Assembly: GCA_965232595.1 (NCBI GenBank)
Contig: OZ246983.1
Location: 4,278,001 to 4,342,000 of the forward strand
Reading direction: 5' to 3'
Length of the DNA: 64,000 bases
Source of the DNA: SZUA-309 sp965232595
Lineage (GTDB): Bacteria > Pseudomonadota > Gammaproteobacteria > Pseudomonadales > Azotimanducaceae
In this document: one piece after another, positions 1 through 9,805 of the stretch
Layout of the letters: every line of letters starts with the position of its first letter
Numbering within the stretch: the stretch's first letter is position 1
The notes under the pieces: generated by a model
The model's database searches: none
What the model was told of the DNA's origin: nothing
The model's input: only the letters and a program-made list of their open reading frames with translations
Translations under genes and position numbers: made by a program

Positions 1-2
1 AT

Positions 3-335
3 CCGCAGCTGCCTCTGTACGCGCTCACCAACGAGTCCGTCCAGGGCGTGCTGTACGCCGAGATCAACGAAGAGCGACCGCGCCTGAAAGGCATCGCCGC
101 AATGGAGCTGGATGAGGCCACTCTGGAAGCACCCGCTGGCGGCAGCTGGTCGGCCCAACGCGAGCGCTGGCAGCAGCAGATAGACGTGCTGACCGAAGAG
201 ATCAGAACGGGCTTTGCCGCGGTCTCACCCTACGATCGGCGAGCCTGCCAGAACTGCCACCTGCAGTCGCTGTGCCGGGTGGCGGCCGCGGAGCACGGCG
301 AGGCGCTGGAGCAGATGCCGGAGGATCCGGCTTGA
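3..335 (+). CDS. AddB-like PD-(D/E)XK nuclease, C-terminal fragment
   Basis: This is the last 110 residues of a gene that begins before the window; the open frame runs from base 3. Near its end it has the spacing C-x2-C-x5-C (CQNCHLQSLC). That is the end of the iron-sulfur 'staple' that closes the nuclease domain of AddB-type proteins; the first cysteine and the nuclease core lie off the window. The next gene is a UvrD-family helicase-nuclease whose TTG start overlaps this TGA by three bases, so the two are almost certainly translated together as a recombination enzyme that processes double-strand breaks. The identification rests on the cysteine motif and the partner gene. The family is known; the exact subfamily is inferred. 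Confidence 0.75.
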   Translation, partial: PQLPLYALTNESVQGVLYAEINEERPRLKGIAAMELDEATLEAPAGGSWSAQRERWQQQIDVLTEEIRTGFAAVSPYDRRACQNCHLQSLCRVAAAEHGEALEQMPEDPA

Positions 336-3300
336 TCGCGCCGGACCAGTCGGAGCGGGATCGCGCCACGGACATCCATCGGTCTGTGATCGTGCAGGCA
401 CCCGCCGGCTCCGGCAAAACCACCCTGCTGGTCGAGCGCTACCTGAAGCTGCTGGCCGTCGTCGAGCGGCCGGAAGAGATTCTCGCCATCACCTTCACCC
501 GCAAAGCGGCCAGCGAGATGGCGACCCGAGTGCTCGAAGCGCTGCGTCGCGCGGAGGCGGATCCGGAGAGTCCTGACCCAGCCGCACGGGCGCTGTCCCG
601 CAGCGAGGCCATGGGCTGGCAGCTCAGCGACCACCCGGCCCGGCTGAAGATCCAGACCATCGACAGCCTGGCGCTGTCGCTGACCCGGGGCTTGCCCGTA
701 GCGGCGGCACTCAATCCCAGCCTGAACCTCACCGAGAACGCCGAGCCGCACTACGCACGGGCAGCCAGCCAGTTGCTGCTGAAGCTCTACGAGAATGGCC
801 CGCTCACCGATGAGATTGCCGACTTTCTGCGCCAGAGCGACAACGACGCAGCCAAGGCGGAGCGACTGGTCAGCGCCATGCTGGGCAAACGCGATCAGTG
901 GCTGGACGTGGTCGCCAGCATGGTGGCCACGCACCAGGCGGACCCGAGCCAGGTGATCGACGTGCTGCGTCGCGGTCTGGCGTCATTGACCAATGACGTC
1001 GTCGACCGATTCTCCGGTGCGCTCGGCGGCGAGCGGACCGGCACGCTGGAACGCCTGATCGATCACGCAGCCGCAGCCCTCGATCGTGATGTGCAGACCC
1101 GTACCGATCGCTATCGCCTGGCCGGCGAGTTTTTGACCACGGCCAAAGGCGAGCTGCGCAAGCAGGTGACGAAGCGCGACGGCTTCAGCACCGACCACCC
1201 GGCAGAAAAAGCAGCCATCAAAGACCTGCTCGCCTACCTCAGCGACCACAACCTCGAGCAGCTGACGGCCAACCTGCGCTTTCTCCCGAACGAGCAGCTG
1301 GATCAGGATACTGTCCGCCGGCTTGTCACCGTCGGGATCAACCTGGCGCTGGCCAACGCGGAGCTCGATCGCGTGTTCAGCAGCGCCGGCGAGACGGACT
1401 TCACCACCCTGATCCTGAACGCCCGATCGGCCCTCGGCGATGCCAACGCGCCAACCGAGCTGGCCCTGGCCTTGGACTATCGGATCAACCATCTGCTGGT
1501 GGACGAGTTTCAGGACACCTCGGTTTCTCAGTTTCAGCTCTTCGAGCGGATGCTCGGCGGCTGGTCACCCGGGGACGGCAACACGTTCTTTGCGGTGGGT
1601 GACCCCATGCAGTCGATTTACCGCTTCCGCGATGCGGACGTGGGCTTGTTCTATCGGGCCTGGACCGATGGCATCGCCGATCTGGCGCTGGAGACCGTGG
1701 TGCTGACCAGCAACTTCCGCGCCGATGCCGCTCTCGTGCGCTGGGTCAATCACGCCTTTGCCCGGATCATGGGCGACAACGAGGATCCGGTGCTCGGGCA
1801 GATCGGCTACCGCAGCGCAACGCCTACACGCTCCGCTGGCAGCGTTGACGCGGCGCAGCTGATCCTCAGCGAAACGGCCGACGCTCAGGTGAGCGACGTT
1901 GTCGCCCGGATCGAGACGCTGCTGAAGACAACGGACGGCAACATCGCCCTGCTCGTGCGCAGCCGCGGACAGCTGACCGAGCTCATCCGCAGCCTGAGAG
2001 CCAGAGGCATCAACTGGCGGGCCAACGACATCGATCCGCTGCTCGACCGGCCGGCAGTCGCCGACCTGCTGGCGCTGTTTGGCGCCCTGCACGATCCCTA
2101 CGACCGACTGCGCTGGATGAGCCTGCTGCGGGCACCCTTCGTCGGGCTGCAGCTGGTCGATCTGCAGCGGCTGGCCGAGATCGAGGACTTTCCTGCCTTT
2201 CTTCGCGCCCTGCGCAACGGCGATGTGCAGGCGCCACTCAGCGCAGATGCTCGATCAAGGCTCGAGCGCCTGGCCGCCGTCTGGCCGCTCTCGCCGGCGG
2301 TTGCCGATGAGCTGCCGCGGCGCTCCGTTTTGGAGACCCTGTGGCTGAAGCTCGGCGGCGCTGATGCCTATGCGGATCCGGCGGCTCTGAGCCATGCCAG
2401 CCGCCTGCTGACCCTGCTGGACGAGTTGGGTCCCGGCCCTGTGACGGCCGATGCGCTCGCTCAGGCAGCGCAGAGCCTCTTCGCCGCAGACCTCTCCGAG
2501 GCCCGCCTGGAGATCCTCACGGTGCACAAGGCGAAAGGCCTGGAATTCGACCACGTGTTGCTGCCTTTTCTGGAGCGAACAACCCGAGCCGACGAAAGCG
2601 AGCTATTGCTCTGGCGGGCTTTGCCCGAAGGGCTGCTGATGGGCGTGAAAGAGGACGATGGCCCCTTCGAGTGGCTGAAACGGGAGAATCGTTATCGCGA
2701 GCGCCACGAGCGTCAACGCCTGCTGTACGTTGCCTGCACCCGAGCGAAGCACAGCCTGACCCTGTTCGCCGCTGCGCCGGAACGGGACCGGCCAGCGGAA
2801 ACCGCCATGTTGTCCCTGCTCTGGCCGCAGATCGAGTCAGCTGAGACCGGAGGGCTGGTCGTTGAGCAGTCAGCGGCGGCCGAAGCGCCCCTGCAGCCCG
2901 ACTTCTTCGATCTGCCGGAAACGCAGGAAGAAGCGCCGATGCGATTCAGCCGACTGGTTTCCGGCTACCAGTGGCAGCCGCCCGAGCTCAGCGCGCTGAC
3001 AGGCCTGCAAACGGAACGAGTCGACGAGCGCGAGGACCCGCTGGAAGCGCGCATGGAAGTTGTGCTCGGCGTCGTCGTGCACGCAGCGCTCGAAGACCTG
3101 GCTGCCGCGCCGCTGCCCGGCGAGCAAGCTGGCACGCTGAGTTCATACCTGGAACAGGCGCGCCCCCGCTGGCAGGCCATGGCCTCGGAACACGATCTGA
3201 GCGCCGACGATGTGAGCAAGGTGGTCGAGCTGACCGCGGCGCAGATCACTTCGGTGCTCGCGCACCCGGAGGGTCGCTGGATCCTGACGCCGCACCCGGA

Positions 3301-3589
3301 AGCGCGATCCGAGCTCGCTTTGACAGCGGGTGACCCGGCGGGCGTGCAGAACCTTGTCATCGATCGGACCTTCGTCGATCCCGAGACCGGTCAGCGCTGG
3401 GTGGTGGACTTCAAGACCGCCGTGCCGCACGAAGGCGTTCCTGAAGCGAGCTTCATCAGCACCGAGGTGAGCCGCTATCGGCCTCAGCTCGAACGCTACG
3501 GCGCAGCGGCAAGCGCACTTTTCAACGAGCCGGTCCGGCTCGCGCTCTACTTCACGGCGTTACCGAAGCTGGTGAGCCTCGACACATGA
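332..3589 (+). CDS. UvrD/AddA-like helicase-nuclease
   Basis: A 1085-residue superfamily 1 DNA helicase with a C-terminal nuclease. Visible motifs in order are the Q-motif region (DQSERDRA), Walker A APAGSGKT at about residues 23-30, motif Ia TFTRKAASEM, Walker B VDEFQDTS, motif III GDPMQSIYRFRDA, motif IV TSNFR, motif V VHKAKGLEFD and motif VI LLYVACTRAK. Near the C-terminus, D...VVDFKT is the PD-(D/E)XK nuclease signature. I chose TTG at 332 because it overlaps the stop of the upstream AddB-like gene and leaves the usual short lead-in to Walker A; a GTG further upstream would overlap that gene by over 60 bases. Together the pair should unwind and trim broken DNA ends for RecA loading, in the manner of AddAB. 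RecB is the alternative family, but the neighbour favours AddA. Confidence 0.88.
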   Translation: MIAPDQSERDRATDIHRSVIVQAPAGSGKTTLLVERYLKLLAVVERPEEILAITFTRKAASEMATRVLEALRRAEADPESPDPAARALSRSEAMGWQLSDHPARLKIQTIDSLALSLTRGLPVAAALNPSLNLTENAEPHYARAASQLLLKLYENGPLTDEIADFLRQSDNDAAKAERLVSAMLGKRDQWLDVVASMVATHQADPSQVIDVLRRGLASLTNDVVDRFSGALGGERTGTLERLIDHAAAALDRDVQTRTDRYRLAGEFLTTAKGELRKQVTKRDGFSTDHPAEKAAIKDLLAYLSDHNLEQLTANLRFLPNEQLDQDTVRRLVTVGINLALANAELDRVFSSAGETDFTTLILNARSALGDANAPTELALALDYRINHLLVDEFQDTSVSQFQLFERMLGGWSPGDGNTFFAVGDPMQSIYRFRDADVGLFYRAWTDGIADLALETVVLTSNFRADAALVRWVNHAFARIMGDNEDPVLGQIGYRSATPTRSAGSVDAAQLILSETADAQVSDVVARIETLLKTTDGNIALLVRSRGQLTELIRSLRARGINWRANDIDPLLDRPAVADLLALFGALHDPYDRLRWMSLLRAPFVGLQLVDLQRLAEIEDFPAFLRALRNGDVQAPLSADARSRLERLAAVWPLSPAVADELPRRSVLETLWLKLGGADAYADPAALSHASRLLTLLDELGPGPVTADALAQAAQSLFAADLSEARLEILTVHKAKGLEFDHVLLPFLERTTRADESELLLWRALPEGLLMGVKEDDGPFEWLKRENRYRERHERQRLLYVACTRAKHSLTLFAAAPERDRPAETAMLSLLWPQIESAETGGLVVEQSAAAEAPLQPDFFDLPETQEEAPMRFSRLVSGYQWQPPELSALTGLQTERVDEREDPLEARMEVVLGVVVHAALEDLAAAPLPGEQAGTLSSYLEQARPRWQAMASEHDLSADDVSKVVELTAAQITSVLAHPEGRWILTPHPEARSELALTAGDPAGVQNLVIDRTFVDPETGQRWVVDFKTAVPHEGVPEASFISTEVSRYRPQLERYGAAASALFNEPVRLALYFTALPKLVSLDT

Positions 3590-3593
3590 GGTG

Positions 3594-3621
3594 TTGATTT
3601 CCTCGTCACCGCGCGTAGTAT
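3594..3621 (+). promoter_or_regulatory. Predicted sigma70 promoter of the aromatic leader/DAHP synthase unit
   Basis: The -35 box is TTGATT (3594-3599) and the -10 box TAGTAT (3616-3621), with a 16-base spacer. Transcription would start near 3627-3631, at or a few bases before the leader peptide ATG. It lies directly after the helicase stop codon. Predicted by eye only. Confidence 0.55.
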
Positions 3622-3630
3622 CCGCGACTT

Positions 3631-3729
3631 ATGAACATTCAGTTGGCAGGCAGCAGGCTCTCTAGCCAGGCAACGGGCGCAAGCGTTCGGGGCACCTGGT
3701 GGGCCGGCTATTACTTTTTTAGCGACTAG
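3631..3729 (+). CDS. Aromatic leader peptide (attenuator), 32 aa
   Basis: A 32-codon open frame ATG-TAG placed between a predicted promoter and an intrinsic terminator, just ahead of the DAHP synthase gene. Its end reads GTWWAGYYFFSD: two Trp codons (3697-3702), two Tyr (3709-3714) and two Phe (3715-3720) within eight codons. Paired codons for all three pathway end products suggest the peptide is a sensor, so that a ribosome slowed by shortage of any charged aromatic tRNA stops here. No Shine-Dalgarno sequence precedes the ATG, and the predicted transcription start is so close that the message may be leaderless. Ribosome-mediated attenuation is well established for trp and phe operons; its use here is inferred from sequence alone. 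Confidence 0.78.
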   Translation: MNIQLAGSRLSSQATGASVRGTWWAGYYFFSD

Positions 3730-3731
3730 CC

Positions 3732-3804
3732 CTGCCCTCCCAACAGGAAGGCAGTGCTCGCTGCCTTCGACCGGAAACCCCGTCAGGCAGCGCCAACGGG
3801 GTTT
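3732..3804 (+). promoter_or_regulatory. Attenuator: competing RNA hairpins before DAHP synthase
   Basis: Four segments can pair in exclusive ways. A is ctgcc 3732-3736, B is gaaggcag 3747-3754, C is ctgccttc 3761-3768, and D is aggcag 3785-3790, inside the terminator loop. B:C is a perfect 8-bp hairpin. A:B (5 bp) would free C to pair with D (6 bp), which prevents the terminator. A ribosome resting at the leader stop codon (3727-3729) would cover A, favouring B:C and termination. A ribosome stalled at the Trp or Tyr codons would leave A open, favouring A:B, C:D and read-through. This is the expected polarity. The A:B helix is short, so this part is tentative. Confidence 0.6.
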
Positions 3805-3808
3805 TTTT
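3775..3808 (+). terminator. Intrinsic terminator of the attenuator
   Basis: A perfect 9-bp stem, aaaccccgt (3775-3783) with acggggttt (3796-3804), a 12-base loop, and a run of seven T (3802-3808). It sits 36 bases before the DAHP synthase ATG, so it can only act as a conditional terminator for that gene. Confidence 0.88.
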
Positions 3809-3843
3809 ATGCCCCGGTCAATGCAGGTACCCAGGAGCAGAAC

Positions 3844-4923
3844 ATGACTCAGACCGACAACCTCAATATCCGCGCCCAGCAGGTGCTGGTTCCGCCGCAG
3901 GCGCTGAAGGCCAGGCTGCCTGTGCCAGAGGCTGTGGAGCAGATGGTGGCGCGCTCGCGAGCTGCCGTAGCCAACATTCTGGAGAGACGGGACCCGCGCC
4001 TGCTGGTGGTGGTTGGCCCCTGCTCCATCCACGACGTGGAGGCCGCCAAGGATTACGCGAAGCGCCTGGCGGTGCTGGGCAGAGAGCTGGAAGAGGATCT
4101 GCTCATCGTCATGCGCGCCTACTTCGAGAAACCGCGCACGACGGTTGGCTGGAAAGGTCTGATCAACGATCCGCACCTGGACGACACCTTCGAGATTGCC
4201 GAGGGTCTGGAGCTGGCCCGGCAGCTGCTGCTCGATATCGCCGCCCTCGGCCTGCCGCTGTCCACCGAGGCCCTGGACCCAATCACCCCGCAGTACCTGC
4301 AGGATCTGATCAGCTGGTCTGCCATCGGCGCCCGCACCACCGAGTCACAGACCCACAGGGAGATGGCATCCGGGCTCTCCAGCGCCGTCGGCTTCAAGAA
4401 CGGCACCGATGGCGGTCTGGCCGTAGCGTTGAACGCCCTGCAGTCTGTGGCCTCACCGCACCGTTTCCTCGGCATCAATCCGGACGGCCAGGTTGCCGTC
4501 ACCCAGACAAGCGGCAACCCGAACGCGCACATCGTCCTGCGCGGTGGCAGCGACGGGCCGAACTACGACGAGGTGAGCATCAACCGCTGCGAGGCAGAGC
4601 TGAGCGCCGCGGGGCTCGAGCAGAACATCATGGTGGACTGCAGCCACGCCAACTCGAGCAAGGATCACAACCGGCAGCCGATGGTGGCGCGGGAAATCGC
4701 CCGCCAGATCAAAGACGGCAACGCCTCGATCATGGGCCTCATGATCGAAAGCAATCTGGCTGCCGGTAACCAGTCGCTGAACGCTGATCGGCAGGCCATG
4801 ACCTACGGGGTCTCGGTGACCGATGCCTGCATTGACTGGGAGACGACGGAAACGCTGCTGCGGGAGCTGGCGACTGAGATTGGCCCGGCTCTGAAAGGCC
4901 GGCTTACTGCCCGAGTCGCTTAG
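3844..4923 (+). CDS. aroG: 3-deoxy-7-phosphoheptulonate (DAHP) synthase, class I
   Basis: Condenses phosphoenolpyruvate and erythrose 4-phosphate, the first committed step of the shikimate pathway. The 359-residue protein has the class I AroF/G/H features VVGPCSIHD, the cluster YFEKPRTTVGWKGLINDP, KNGTDG, LRGGSDGPNY, VDCSHANSSKDH and the C-terminal MTYGVSVTDACIDWE. The ATG at 3844 is preceded by AGGAG (3832-3836); a longer open frame upstream would run through the terminator hairpin and is rejected. The attenuator in front implies control by aromatic amino acid supply. Which end product inhibits the enzyme cannot be read from sequence here, so the choice between aroF, aroG and aroH is nominal. 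Its TAG stop lies in a hairpin loop. Confidence 0.93.
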   Translation: MTQTDNLNIRAQQVLVPPQALKARLPVPEAVEQMVARSRAAVANILERRDPRLLVVVGPCSIHDVEAAKDYAKRLAVLGRELEEDLLIVMRAYFEKPRTTVGWKGLINDPHLDDTFEIAEGLELARQLLLDIAALGLPLSTEALDPITPQYLQDLISWSAIGARTTESQTHREMASGLSSAVGFKNGTDGGLAVALNALQSVASPHRFLGINPDGQVAVTQTSGNPNAHIVLRGGSDGPNYDEVSINRCEAELSAAGLEQNIMVDCSHANSSKDHNRQPMVAREIARQIKDGNASIMGLMIESNLAAGNQSLNADRQAMTYGVSVTDACIDWETTETLLRELATEIGPALKGRLTARVA

Positions 4924-4979
4924 CGACTCGCCGGAGCGTAGCTACGCGCCGGCAGGCGCCTACCGGTAGTAGGCGTTTT
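4912..4979 (+). terminator. Three tandem hairpins at the convergent ends of aroG and nfuA
   Basis: Hairpin 1 is cgagtcgc/gcgactcg (4912-4919, 4923-4930), whose three-base loop contains most of the aroG stop. Hairpin 2 is a palindrome, gcgtagctacgc (4936-4947), bracketed by CCGG (4931-4934, 4949-4952). Hairpin 3 is cgcctac/gtaggcg (4957-4963, 4969-4975) followed by TTTT on the plus strand. The third can terminate aroG transcription; the nfuA stop codon also lies in it. Confidence 0.6.
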
Positions 4980-5541
4980 CCGCGAAGGTGTGGTCCGTCG
5001 CGTCGCGGATCTCCGTGAGCTCCGGGATCTGATCGAGCAGCGACCGCTCGACACTGTTCTTCAGCGTGATGTCCACCGCGGCGCAGCCCTGACAGCCGCC
5101 ACCGAACTGCAGCACGGCAACGCTGTCCTCGACGATCTCCATCAGGGTGACCATGCCGCCGTGGGCTGCCAGGCCCGGGTTGATCTCGTTGTAGAGCACG
5201 TAGTTGATGCGATCTTCCAGCGGCGCATCCGCACCCACCTGCGGCACCCGGGCGTTGGGTGCTTTGATGGTGAGCTGGCCGCCCATCTGGTCTTCGGCGA
5301 AGTCCACCACGGCGTTCTCGAGGTACGGCACGCTGCGCTCTTCGAACCAGGCGGTGAAGCCTTCATAGGCAACCGGCAGATCGCCCTCCTGCTCCTCGCC
5401 CGGTCGGCAGTAGGCGATGCAGGTTTCAGCTTGAGGCGTGCCGGGCTGGGCGACGAAGACCCGGATGCCGACGTTGTCGTCTTCCTGCTTCGCCAGCAGT
5501 TCGCCGAGGTAGGTCTGGGCGCTGGCAGATATCTCGATCAT
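4960..5541 (-). CDS. nfuA: Fe/S biogenesis protein NfuA
   Basis: A 193-residue scaffold/carrier that holds a [4Fe-4S] cluster and passes it to client enzymes, protecting them under iron or oxygen stress. The N-terminal half is a degenerate A-type carrier domain. The C-terminal Nfu domain carries the cluster ligands in GGGCQGCAAVDITLK (C-x2-C). The ATG at 5541 was chosen because the family begins (M)IEIS and the longer frame would run across the IscR-like site. Divergent from metH; convergent with aroG. A 21/25 match to the IscR type 1 consensus 16 bases upstream suggests repression when clusters are plentiful, as known for E. coli nfuA. Confidence 0.95.
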   Translation of the reverse strand: MIEISASAQTYLGELLAKQEDDNVGIRVFVAQPGTPQAETCIAYCRPGEEQEGDLPVAYEGFTAWFEERSVPYLENAVVDFAEDQMGGQLTIKAPNARVPQVGADAPLEDRINYVLYNEINPGLAAHGGMVTLMEIVEDSVAVLQFGGGCQGCAAVDITLKNSVERSLLDQIPELTEIRDATDHTFAENAYYR

Positions 5542-5556
5542 CAGTGTGTCCGGGGT

Positions 5557-5581
5557 ATACCCTAGTAAATTGGTCGGGAAT
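5557..5581 (-). promoter_or_regulatory. Predicted IscR type 1 binding site of nfuA
   Basis: Compared base by base with ATASYYGACTRWWWYAGTCRRSTAT, the 25 bases match at 21 positions, including the outer AT...TAT, CCCGAC and the GGGTAT end. It lies 16 bases before the nfuA ATG, where a bound repressor would block polymerase. Type 1 sites bind the [2Fe-2S] form of IscR. Confidence 0.6.
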
Positions 5582-5587
5582 TTACTT

Positions 5588-5601
5588 GATGGGGCCCCAT
5601 C
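5588..5601. promoter_or_regulatory. 14-bp perfect palindrome between nfuA and metH
   Basis: GATGGGGCCCCATC is a gapless inverted repeat in the divergent nfuA/metH spacer (5542-5732). It may be an operator. It does not resemble the MetR (TGAA-N5-TTCA) or MetJ (AGACGTCT) sites. No riboswitch fold was recognised in the rest of the spacer. Confidence 0.3.
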
Positions 5602-5732
5602 CTGGCAAGGCCCAGTGTGCTTGGGGCTGGCAGCGCATGAGCCAGGTTCATGTCCATGCCCCGGAACTTCAATTGCACTCATCCGCAGCAGATCTAGACT
5701 TTGCGGCTTGCTGAACCCTGGCAGAGCACTGC

Positions 5733-9389
<3,657 letters not shown>

Positions 9390-9400
9390 GACCGGCGGCG

Positions 9401-9547
9401 TTAAAACGTCCAGCCGGAGATGAAGTGCACCGCGATGGCGATGGCGGCGCAGAAGATCACCAGGATGGCCTTCGCATCGGTACGCTGATCATCGGCACGC
9501 TCGGCGTCGATGCGGCTAGGGGCTTCAGTGCTGTTGGCTTCGCTCAT
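9401..9547 (-). CDS. Small single-pass membrane protein, 48 aa
   Basis: An ATG-TAA frame of 49 codons sits opposite metH and cysI in an otherwise empty 416-base gap. The protein has an acidic, polar N-terminus (MSEANSTEAPSRIDAERADD) and then QRTDAKAILVIFCAAIAIAVHFISGW, one hydrophobic stretch of about 17-19 residues near the C-terminus, with charged residues on its N-terminal side. GAGG (CTC reversed) lies just before the start. The layout of a polar head, an RTDAKA-type junction, one membrane helix and a few trailing residues looks like a real inner-membrane microprotein. Function unknown. It is convergent with metH, 11 bases away. Confidence 0.7.
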   Translation of the reverse strand: MSEANSTEAPSRIDAERADDQRTDAKAILVIFCAAIAIAVHFISGWTF

Positions 9548-9696
9548 TTGAGGGGCTTCGGTGCTGATTCGAGTGGCGCGGAGTCTACCTAAGCCGCTGA
9601 TTCAGCACAATAATCGGGATCAAACTGGCAGCATTGGCCGTTCCCGCGCGCGCTGACCATCCTGTCCGACAGCGCGTTCTAAGCATAGGACTAAGG

Positions 9697-9734
9697 GTTA
9701 CTTCGCCCCCTTCCCCACCGATGTTACTTTGCCC
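9697..9734 (+). promoter_or_regulatory. Direct repeats upstream of cysI
   Basis: GTTACTTCGCCC (9697-9708) and GTTACTTTGCCC (9723-9734) differ at one base and are 26 bases apart, i.e. on nearly the same DNA face. They lie 70-110 bases before cysI and may bind an activator; no protein can be named. The rest of 9548-9805 shows nothing else I recognise. Confidence 0.35.
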
Positions 9735-9805
9735 AACCGGTTCCGGCCCGTGGCGCCGAGCCGTTGATTTGCAAAGACTTTCTCAAGAGATCCAGCCGAA
9801 GAACC

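Noticed and set aside
5582..5732. Cobalamin, SAH or SAM riboswitch before metH
   Set aside because: The spacer is only about 150 bases and lacks the B12-box and the conserved SAH-riboswitch core; nothing folds like either.
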